This document shows, piece after piece, positions 23,518 to 33,043 of a DNA stretch of 64,000 nucleotides. A program made the translations under genes and the position numbers. How positions within the stretch are numbered: the first letter of the stretch is position 1; each line of letters opens with the position of its first letter. The DNA is taken from assembly GCF_002775205.1 (NCBI RefSeq), contig NC_036459.1, positions 6,641,466 to 6,705,465 of the forward strand, written 5' to 3'. A model generated the notes under the pieces. It was not told the DNA's origin. It did no database searches and saw only the letters and a program-made list of their open reading frames with translations. This DNA comes from Xiphophorus maculatus. Taxonomy: Eukaryota > Chordata > Actinopteri > Cyprinodontiformes > Poeciliidae.

Positions 23518-24583
23518 TCTGCTTTCTATAAACATTTACCACCAAAGCGTCCTTGGTAGTGGTTAACAGTCGTTCCTACTTCTGAAGGTCCCTACTTTCT
23601 TCTTCTTGAGTTTAAAAAGCCAGAAGAACCATATCTCTGTCGCCATCTATCGTCGAGGGTGTTACACAGGTGACAAAAATCATTGTTATTTCATTTAATG
23701 CCATTTGAGGTATCAAAAAGATATCTAATATAGTAGCAAACATTGGCAAAATAAATTTGACATGAAACTCAAACATGTTAAATAATATAATTAGTCAACA
23801 ATGCATTTTATACCTTATTTAACTCAATTCAGTGCTTTTAAATAGCAGCAACAGCACTTTGTGAAAAAGCTATGTTATATCTGCTGAGCATTCTGTGTAA
23901 TTTGCAGGTCAAATGAATATTCAGTAAAGAGTATACTGTCAATGGAATAACATTTCACTGTTCTAATGAGATGATCTACTGTAATTGTTTCAAAGGCTAT
24001 ATGTAGTGAGCAAATTTGATTTTAAAATGCCTTAAATGTGTTATTTGGCCACGAAGTTATTTATTGATACTAATTTTTATTTTGTTCTTAAAAATGCCAG
24101 AAGTAATATTTTGAACTGTACCCTAACTGTCTTAGGGTACACGTTGACAAATTAAATCGTATGTTATGATTAATTACTTGAGACTCCACTACTTTTTAGT
24201 CTAACTATCTACACTGCTCAAAAAAATAAAGGGAACACTTAAACAGGTGTTTCACACTTAAAGTGTTCCCTTCATTTTTTTGAGCAGTGTACTTCTACTT
24301 GAGTCAAACATACTGCAGCTATTCTTACTTGAGTACAAGTATGGACTACTCTGATTGTTACTCACATACCAACCCCCCTGATCCCCCCATATTTTCTTAT
24401 TTTCTTATTAACAAAATTAAAATTGTTATCGTTTTTAATTGGAATAACTTGTAAAGTCTTTATAACTTGGATTGTCTGCCAAGTAAGTTCAATGCCAGTC
24501 CTGGGAGTGGTATTTGTTTACTGCAGTGTAGGCCCAACATAGCGCTTATGAGTAAAACGAAAGTAGTTTATTATAACCCGGCA
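23518..24583. other. Divergent promoter region between SANT-like and WWE genes
   Basis: The minus-strand SANT-like gene and the plus-strand CCCH/WWE gene start about 1.07 kb apart, head to head. No TATA box was clear. The only element recognised is a short palindromic MITE at 24212-24289. No coding exon is seen. Confidence 0.5.
24212..24289. mobile_element. Short palindromic Tc1/mariner MITE
   Basis: Flanked by TA on both sides, the element is almost only its two terminal repeats: left CACTGCTCAAAAAAATAAAG, right the near-perfect inverse ending TTTTTTTGAGCAGTG. These ends match a widespread fish Tc1/mariner family. It lies about 290 bp upstream of the CCCH/WWE start codon. Confidence 0.9.
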
Positions 24584-27500
24584 ATGGCGTCTGCTTATGG
24601 TAAGTTGGCTTTCGCTCCGACCTCTATTGACATTGACGTATTCATGATTTAAAAAATAAATAAAGTGCTATACTGTCTGTTATGTATTGTATTTTTATAT
24701 TCCGTTTTTGTCTTTATTTATTTAGCGCCGATAGTTGTATATAGTGAAATAATGTAATTTTAAAAAATATATATACGCTCAAATAAAAACAACAAAATTG
24801 TGTTAGATGTGATGAATAAGTAAGTATTAGATACAAAATGCATTTAAAATCTCAGTAACGTGTTATACTACAGTCAGATACTGACGTTCTTGCTGTTTGA
24901 CAAGTTGCAGTTTCAAGTTTCGTTTCTTGTTCAGTCAACATACAGAACATCTATGAAGTTCTTGTACTTACAGTTTCACTAATGGTTGTGAAATTTGCGC
25001 TTGCCTGATTTAATATACATTATTAAAGCTAAATAAATCTTGACTTGGGTTTGCTACCGAGCAGGGAAGTGAAACTAAAAGGATTCCACGAGTTCACCAG
25101 CAGGGGGCAGACGGCTTCGACGAGATCACGTGCTCTTATGACAAACTATATTTATGCTTTGTTTGTTTACTTATCAAATGACCACAAAATAAACTATAGA
25201 GGTTCAGTTACTAGGGAGACCTCTAAAGGAAACTGATAGCATTAGATTTTATTTTTGGTGCATCAGAGTGAAGAAGATGGAATACAATGCATGTAACACT
25301 TTAATTTGTATGTAATTTTGACAAAAACTTTGTTTTCTTTTGCTTCACAGCTCTGCCCTACTTTTTGTTGTGACGTAAATATCCAATAACATTTATTGTT
25401 TGTAATGTGACAAATTGTGAGATCTCATATTGATTAGACTGTTTAACAAACACAGGACAACTACAATGTTTTTGAAATGCTTGATTCCCAAAGTTATCCA
25501 TATGATGATGACTATGATTATAAAAAGGATGGCTTATCCTGCCTTAATACTTAAGTGAAATATTTTTCAGAGTCTGATGAGGAAACTTTTTCTGGAAGCG
25601 AATCAGAAGTCAGCGATGAGTCAGACTTTGAGTCGGAGAGTGAGCAGGAGTCGGATTCAGAGGATGACAGTCAGGTTAGTTTATAAAACACAACCACACA
25701 TAAACTTAGGAAATAACTAATTGAAACCAAAACTACTCTCTTTTTCTTAAATCATTCTTTTCCTTTTTCAGGTTTGCACAAAGCAACCCTGCAAATATTA
25801 CAACCGTGGCGGTTGTAAGGGTGGGGCCAGCTGCTCTTACCTGCATGTGTGCAAGTATTTCCTAACAGGAAACTGCCGCTACGGATCAAGCTGTAAACTC
25901 AGTCACAGTTTGGGTGGAAGGAGATCATCTGGGGAGTGTGCCAGCTCCGAAGACCAATCAGCAGCAAGCAGTAAGAAGCTATTAACTTTGATTTATTATT
26001 GTTATTAAATCATGTTGTTCAAGTAGCTCCAGTGGTCTACGTCACCAATTTTCTTTAAGTAAATGTTATTTATTTTGTTTGACATTAGTTGCTTACCGCA
26101 TTCAAATTAAATTTATGTTTGTTTTTCAACCAGACCCCCAACTTACTGATGGTCGACCCTACCAGTGGCAGATAAATGATGGAAAGGGCTGGAGGGATGT
26201 TGAAAATGATCATATTATTGAGGCCCAGTATTCTCTGCCCCACACTAAAAGCATCAAAATATACAACACATCATATGGGTAAACGTTTAATCATATATAT
26301 GATTATTTAAATCTTAAATTGTTACAAAGTGAAACTAAATATCAACAAGGTGAGAGTGAGGTTACTGTCCTGCAGGGCGGTGTGTATAGATTTCAACAAA
26401 ATACGAATCTATGAAAAGAAGAACTTGAAGGTGAGGCGCCTGGATGATGGCAACACTGTGTGGGACTGGTACTGCACCTTAAGTCGGAAGTGGAGGAAGT
26501 ATGGAGACAAGGTAGATGGCTTCTGCATCTTTATTCTTGTTTAAACCTCATACAGTAGGTTTGAGTGATGACTTATTTGTCATGTTTGCTATGTTGTGGG
26601 CAGAACTCGAAAGGCAATCCAGGTCCAGTAAAAAGCTCCGACATAGAGAGGAAGTTTCAGAGCAACCCGAAAAGCTCTTTTACTTTCACAGCTGGTGGGG
26701 AAAGTTTTCAAATTAAGTTTCCAGGTGACTTACACTCACACCGATTCATATAATGGATTCTGTAAGCACACAACTCCAACTAGATGCAGCACATTCATTA
26801 CGATTTACTTAACTTCACTGACTCGTTTCTGACTTTTGATAGAAATGCGACAGGTGGGAAAAAAGAAAAATAGGAAGGTCACACGGCGACCTGTGTTCAG
26901 ACAACAACAAGGAATAGCAGGGTAAGTTTGGATCTGGTTCACTGAGAGAATGTAAATGAAGCACTTCATCTTCTCTAAAGTAAACAACGTGTAATTTGTT
27001 TACAAGTTTTTGAGTTTTTCCCAGGTGGCATGCTCAAAATCTATAAAACTTCACAGTCCACAGCACAGCACTTCATTATGCATTAAAGTGAACATCACCT
27101 CTGCATAAACATTAGCATATCTTTCTGGTTATAGATAGATTTACTTTAACACCAATCGGAGCAAAAATCTTTCTGTCTAAAAGCCTCAGGCAGAAAATGT
27201 TAGATGTTTAAACAGGGAAACGCTCTTTAAAAATGCAGAAGAATGTTGTCGTTATGATGTGCACATCATATAAAATACCAATGTGTAATTTTAGACATTG
27301 TTATTTAGGTGTCCCAATTATAACTCACCAATTTATTTTGAAACAATATTTTATTGAATTTTTTTTGTATTACTTGAGAAATTCATGTTCAAATATGCAC
27401 AGAATGTTTTAGGTTGTCCTAATTTCTTTTACGCCAAGCTAAGGTAGCTATTTTGCCTTTATGCTCCACTAACACTATGCTAGCACTAACAGCCATAAAC

Positions 27501-28032
27501 ATGTCTTTTAAATGCTGTAAGTCCAAAATTTGATTTTATTATTTCAGAGCCGCTCATGTAGCCACATCGTTCAAGAAGCTTTCTGTGGGCACCAAACCAC
27601 AGTGGCAATTTGAAGGAAACAGTGGAAACTGGCATAACTTCAAAGGCAGGGTCAGCAGAGTATGTGGTTCAATTTGATCTCAGAGACTTTGTTTTCCAGT
27701 TTAACTGCAACATGTCAGTTTGTTTCAACAGTCAGGCACTTCGTCTGAGTGCTCCATAACCAGTGATGACATCGAGAGCAAGTACCAGCTAAACTCCACA
27801 GACAGCATGAAGTTCAAAATAAACGGACAACCCTACAAGCTGGATTTTGGAGGTTAGGATTGTTGACAATTCAGCATAATAAGACAATTGCCATAATTAG
27901 AGGATAATTTCATTTTGTCTATCAAAGCAATTAAATAATACCTTTCAACATATATATTTTTTCATTCCAGCGATGATTCAGATCAACCAGACAAACAACC
28001 GCAAACGCAAGATCAGACGAGTGCTGGTGTGA
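24584..28032 (+). CDS. CCCH zinc-finger protein with three WWE domains (PARP12/ZC3HAV1-like, no PARP domain)
   Basis: Probable RNA- and ADP-ribose-binding protein related to the ZC3HAV1/PARP12 group. Exons: 24584-24599, 25571-25674, 25772-25970, 26134-26278, 26376-26511, 26604-26724, 26843-26921, 27548-27659, 27732-27852 and 27971-28032; all phases fit, 364 residues. An acidic Ser/Glu-rich start is followed by two CX7CX5CX3H zinc fingers (about residues 47-65 and 67-85). Three WWE domains follow, beginning at YQWQINDGKGW, VWDWYCTLSRKW and PQWQFEGNSGNW. The chain ends at a WWE tail (AMIQINQTNNRKRKIRRVLV) with no PARP catalytic domain. The ATG at 24584 has the better Kozak context (G at -3 and +4); an in-frame ATG at 24548 would add 12 residues. 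It sits directly before a second WWE gene with matching exon sizes. Confidence 0.88.
24910..24926 (-). promoter_or_regulatory. IRF-like motif in intron 1 of the CCCH/WWE gene
   Basis: Read on the minus strand, GAAACGAAACTTGAAAC contains the IRF core AANNGAAA. Spacing does not match a full ISRE. It lies about 310 bp inside the first intron. Regulatory use is a guess. Confidence 0.25.
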
Positions 28033-28138
28033 GGAATAAAGATGGAGCTGCTTTTCAGAAACCAGACAATTGTGCAATACTGTCCTAGTGCATTCATTTA
28101 GGGTGTTTGTTTGCCAATTACACCAGGGATAGCTCTCC

Positions 28139-28144
28139 AATAAA
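28139..28144 (+). terminator. PolyA signal of the CCCH/WWE gene
   Basis: AATAAA about 110 bases past the TGA stop at 28030-28032. This supports the first WWE gene ending here rather than continuing into the next. Confidence 0.65.
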
Positions 28145-29549
28145 ACATTTAATGATGTTTACATAAATTATGGCCTGATACTGTGAAATATCAGTGAGGT
28201 TTACAAGTGAATACATGAATCCTGCCTGAGAATCATGCACTTAGACAATCCAAGTTGTAATTTGCAGTTGATGTTTGAATTTTTCATCTTAGAGTCTCAG
28301 AGGCTCTTGTCTATTTTTTGCAGAGTACCGAAACCAACCATAGGTTTTTCAGAAAAGCAAAAAATCTTGGTTAAATTAGAGGACATGGAATGTGATTTTA
28401 GAATCTGTCTATGGAAGATACGCAGTCAGATTCCCTTGATGCAATAAAAATATGAATATTAAAGTAAATCAATTCTGTTCTACACTTATATGCACATATG
28501 TTGCTCAATTGTGCCATATGCATTATATTCAATCTTTGTCATTTACACCTCTTTGCCTTCTTTTTGTGTCTTCTTCTTCATATTATGTTATGTTTTCAAT
28601 CTGGTGCTGATCTGAGAAAAGCCTCTGGTGAAGATCATAATCTCTTTTAGCAGAAACTGAAATAAATAAAAGCTTCAAATTTCTGTCGACTTTTGTGTAT
28701 TTTAAGAATGAGGAATTTTTCCACCAATTTTTGTAAATCCTCTATTGACTAAATGAGACACCGTCAGAGTCCTAGTTAAAGTCTGATTACTCATGTAATT
28801 TAATGACCTTATTTTTAAAAGAAATCGTTGTTGTTGGTCACATTTGGGTTGTTTGCTTAAAAATATAACTTTTGATCACATTTCAACAGATTTTGTTAAT
28901 ATAACATTGAAAAGAAAACACCAAATATGGCGGCATCATATCCTCAGTGACATGAGTGTAAGCTTTGTAAGATACAATCAGAATGGCCTGAATGATCCAA
29001 AGAACATTTGATTTATTTGTAGTTATGGGCTGCATTTGATCTGTGATTTACAAAACCTTTATTCTACATGTGAAAAACACACAACATAAATTTTCTAAGC
29101 TTCTTTTTGCATTTGGGTCACCTGTAGTTGATTTAAGCAGAAAAACAGAGGAGTTTTATTCAATAAATTAAAATGTTATTGAAAACTTCATTAATTCCAG
29201 TAACTCCATGACTAAGTAAAACACATTACATATTTAAATCACAAACAAACCCATGTTTTGAAGCCTTTCTTTCTATTAATTATTATGGTTTGACGCTTAC
29301 AGCTACTGTGAACTTAATAAAAGTATGCTAGTTATCTGCTTAATGGTTGTTATTTTCAAAAGTTACTTCTAATCTGACAAATCTAATTAGAACATTTACT
29401 CTAACTTATTTCTAAAGTTAGCATACTTTACTTATTATAGTTGACAGTTGTCTTTGAACCATATATTAGCACATGTGGCTACACTCATATGGCTGAAGAC
29501 CAAAGAGTCCATAGTCACTATTGACAGAGTTAACTTGTAAACAGCGACT
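28145..29549. other. Intergenic region between the two WWE genes
   Basis: About 1.4 kb of AT-rich sequence with no coding exon. A second AATAAA-rich stretch near 28660-28670 (GAAATAAATAAAAGC) could be a distal polyA signal of the first WWE gene. The right end holds the promoter elements of the second. Confidence 0.5.
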
Positions 29550-29559
29550 GGAGTTTCCC
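29550..29559 (+). promoter_or_regulatory. NF-kappaB-like site
   Basis: GGAGTTTCCC resembles the kappaB consensus GGGRNNYYCC with one mismatch. It lies 19 bases before an ISRE at the presumed start of the second WWE gene. kappaB plus ISRE pairing is typical of innate immune promoters. Confidence 0.4.
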
Positions 29560-29573
29560 CTTCCTCTCTCAAA

Positions 29574-29590
29574 GAAATGAAAGTGAAACT
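29574..29590 (+). promoter_or_regulatory. Interferon-stimulated response element (ISRE)
   Basis: GAAATGAAAGTGAAACT contains GAAAGTGAAACT (29579-29590), an exact fit to the ISRE consensus GAAANNGAAACT. It lies just upstream of, or at the edge of, the first exon of the four-WWE gene (donor at 29637). Binding by IRF/ISGF3 factors is the inferred function. Confidence 0.7.
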
Positions 29591-29635
29591 ATTTATGTCT
29601 GTGTAATGACAGCGTAGCAGAAGGATTTTAGCACA

Positions 29636-32302
29636 AGTAAGTGGGTCGATTCATGTTGTGTTAATTTTGAAAATGTCATGTTAAGTCACTTTTGTGCGTA
29701 AACTTTCCAAATCCTGCCTTTTCGGTGTATTTTATTTGTCTCAGCTTATGTTGAGTCTGAATCAGTCTGAGCATTAGGAAGTTGGCATTTGGCTGTTATG
29801 ATTTACAGGACCTATACCAGAAGTTCAGTGTTATAGATTAAAATCTCCTAAAATTGTACAAAGCAGGAGGATTTCAGTTCTTTCACTATAGCTGGGTTTA
29901 GCAAGATTACAGTGAGATGTAATAAAGTCACAATTTCTGTGTTTGTCAGTGAGTGACAATCATTATCAGTGGCAACTGTTGAACGGCAATCAGTGGCTGA
30001 ATATTGACAACGATCATGTGATCGAGACTCACTACTGCCAACCTGGAGCAAAGGGGATCAGCATCAACACAAGCCTAGGGTTTGTATTTTTACGCTCTGT
30101 GTAAAATGGGTTTGGTCATGTATCTACAGAAACCACATGAAATATACCATAGTGCATTTTTTGTCAATCCACAGGAAAGTTTTTATAGACTTTGATGAAC
30201 TGAAGACTAATAACCCAGCACTGAGGGTGCAGAGACTGAGCCTTGTCCCTCAGGGTCAAGAAGAGGACATCGGATGGTACTTCAGAGATGACAGCCTGTG
30301 GTGTGAATATGGATCACAGGTAAAGAAATGTGTTCTCTCTCTCAGGGTCCTGACACTTTGTCTGGGCTAATGTCTTTCTAGTATCATGCGTGGTGACTAT
30401 TATAAACGAATGCAGCAGTATGAGACTGTCCAGTAACTGTGATCTTGAGTTCTTGTGGAGTATGAAATTTTATGTCCAGAAAGAATTTTGTTTTTGTTCC
30501 TGCCACCTTGCGGAGAAAAAGCTAACTTCTGTGTTATTGTGAACAAAGCTGAACATTTTTCATCTTCCTCACCCCCTCAGAGCTCCAACATGTCATCATC
30601 ATCCATCAACAGCAAAGACATCGAGACTCATTTCACTCAGAATCCTCAGGGAGTCATTCAGTTCAGCGTTGGCTCGACTGGATACTCACTGGATTTTTCC
30701 AGTATGTGGCTTTGACGAGTTTCTGAGAGCTATTTTTACAATCGGGTGAACATTGTATGTATGCAGCTAGATGTAACTGAAGGTGTTTAAATTTGCAGCC
30801 ATGACCCAAACCAACGTCACTACAGGCTTACGCAGAAACTTGCGCAGGCGACCGAAATTCACCTCAAGCCCCGCAAAGTAAGATTTTTCAACCTTAGTTC
30901 AGTCATGCTTATGTAAATGAAGTGAAACATTCTAGCCTCTCTCAGAATAATAATTTTACAAAATACTTCACTTTATGTCCCTGCAGCATTATTTCTGCTT
31001 CATTCCTGCCTCTGGCTTCACAATCCCAGTTATACAATCCCAGCTTCAAGTGGGAGTTTATGGGAGATGAAGGACAATGGACAGAATACCAAGCACATGT
31101 AAGTACAAACTTTATTCTCCAACTTTCAAAATTGTAATCTTTTAACATGCATTCATTTCATCCTTGAGCTTGGCTTTTTCCACAACATGATGCTGCCACC
31201 ACCATAGGTTCAGAGTAATTAACAGTGGTTCTATGATAAATGCTTTCCTTTTGTTGCCTTGTCTACATTGTCTTAATTGCTTTGAAGTTGTGCCACAAAC
31301 TTTTTACTTGCAGTTTATGAAATAAGAAGTACCATGAGATTATCCAAGCTAAATGTAGCGACATTTATTTATTATGATTTATAACTTTTTGCAGATATGT
31401 TCACTTGATAGCGCTGCCATTGAGAAGCAATACCAGCTGAACCCACAGGGCCAGATCCTCTTCAGTATCAGAAACTTTTCATACAAACTGGATTTTGCCA
31501 GTAATATACACAATTCGTTCTCAATGAATAATCTCAATAATCCACTGTTTAATTCAAGAAGCCTCTGAAAACCATTATTATTTACAGGAATGTGCCAAAT
31601 TAATAATAATATTGGGACAAGAAGAAGCGTGAGGCGGAGTCCGGACAACGGAGCTCAGAAAAACAACAGGTAAAGCAGTGCACCTTTTAGACATGTCTTT
31701 TATTTTTGAAAAGTTTATGACCAACTTCCTTTGGAGTAACTTAGTCCTTACATGAATGAATATAACAGATTCTATATGATGTTTCTACTTATGCTCTATT
31801 ATTCCCCTTAATCTATTTCTATCTTATCTTCTTCAGCTCAGGTACAAATGTCCGTTGGCAGTTCCAAGATATCGATGGGATTTGGAAAGATTATTCCAAA
31901 GTAAGACTGAGTATTTCTTTTTATTAATATGAGAACAGCGCTGTTAGAAGACAAACAATTGCTAATAAGTTAAACTGTCCCTTATTTATGGTGTCATGCA
32001 GAGTTATTGTCAATGCAGCGTTTCCAGTCCAGACATTGAACTCCAGTACCAGCAGAACCAGTCAGGCATTATGACATTTGCCACCCGCAGGTTCAGCTAC
32101 GAGCTCAACTTCTCAGGTGAGCAGCAGAAAAAGTTGACAAATATGTATTTCAGGCAATGCAAATACAGCTGTACTTGTACCTTATGCAGATATTAAGGTT
32201 TTAGATGTGGAAAAAGTTAATGTACTCCGTCTGCTTGCAGCCATGACTCAGAGGAACCTGTCCACAAATGCCACCAGGTCAGTGAGACGACTTCTCCAGT
32301 GA
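29636..32302 (+). CDS. Four-WWE-domain protein (tandem paralogue of the CCCH/WWE gene)
   Basis: Protein made almost wholly of WWE domains, the fold that binds iso-ADP-ribose or ADP-ribosylated partners. Coding parts: 29636, 29950-30079, 30175-30319, 30581-30701, 30799-30877, 30987-31098, 31395-31500, 31588-31669, 31837-31900, 32002-32116 and 32241-32302, total 338 residues. The start codon appears split: A at the end of exon 1, TG at the start of exon 2, giving MSDNHYQWQLLNGNQW. WWE domains begin near residues 5 (YQWQ), 85 (IGWYFRDDSLW), 180 (FKWEFMGDEGQW) and 264 (VRWQFQDIDGIW). No zinc finger and no PARP catalytic domain. Exon sizes 121-79-112 and a final 62 repeat those of the upstream gene, so the two are tandem duplicates. 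An ISRE precedes exon 1. No human orthologue is known to me. Confidence 0.85.
31140..31300 (-). mobile_element. Tc1-like transposase fragment in intron
   Basis: The words 'aacatgatgctgccaccacc' and the region after it match, on the minus strand, the GGTGGCAGCATCATG zone of fish Tc1-like elements. It is a short decayed piece inside an intron of the four-WWE gene. Confidence 0.5.
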
Positions 32303-32971
32303 TTGGGACGGATTGTTCAGAGGGAGGAGAGATACTTGCACGTTTTACTCATAAGCTGTCTTGTTTCTATCTTGGTTGGTGTTTACAATACTGTTAACAT
32401 AGGATGGAGCAGAGATGCTCATAGGTTTTCAGTCCACTTTAGAATTAAAATTTGGGTTTACTTTCTGACTAGATATAGTATATCTCTTATCAAAAGTATG
32501 TTCTCATACATCATTCTGGGCTCCTACAACTTTCAGGTCAAAATCCCAAAATTGTCTGTACTTCCCAACCTGCTGTTTAAGTATAAATACAAGTGAAGTT
32601 ATGGCAGGTAGTGATGTCAAGCTTTAAGTCTAGAAGCTTTACAAATATCTGAATGTGAATGTAAGAAAGTCTGCAGATGGAAAATGCTTAAAAATGTGTG
32701 AGGGAACTCTGCTTAGTGTTTCTTCACAGAACGTTTCAAGAACTGTACTGCATGTGCTGAACCCGTTTGTAAAATGGTTTACATCAATTAGCACTATGTA
32801 ATGAAACTAAGTGGTATTTCTGATTAAACATTTAACGTCACGGTGGTTTAGGATGTAATAAATGCAGAGACATTTAGATTCTAGGTTTTTTGCAATATTT
32901 TGGGCCATAACGCATCTTTAAATGTTCATGGAATCTGCCACAACCAAAGAACTTCATTTTTGCTTTTCACT

Positions 32972-33043
32972 TTTATTAAGATGTCTTAAGCGTTTCTAAT
33001 TTATCTAGAAATGGTTAATACAATTGTTTCCCCTTCAAATAAA
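32972..33043. terminator. Facing polyA signals: four-WWE gene (+) and scyl2 (-)
   Basis: AATAAA on the plus strand at 33038-33043 lies about 740 bases past the WWE stop. AATAAA on the minus strand at 32972-32977 could end a long scyl2 3' UTR; another minus-strand AATAAA at 34141-34146 would give a shorter one. If both inner signals are used, the two transcripts overlap by about 100 bases at their tails. Confidence 0.4.

Noticed and set aside
24467-24652. Longer N-terminus for the CCCH/WWE gene from 24467
   Set aside because: The codon at 24467 is TTG, not ATG. The first real in-frame ATG is at 24548, and 24584 has better start context.
24584-32302. One giant gene joining both WWE clusters
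   Set aside because: A stop and a polyA signal end the first cluster, and the second has its own ISRE, first exon and start codon. Read-through transcripts remain possible.
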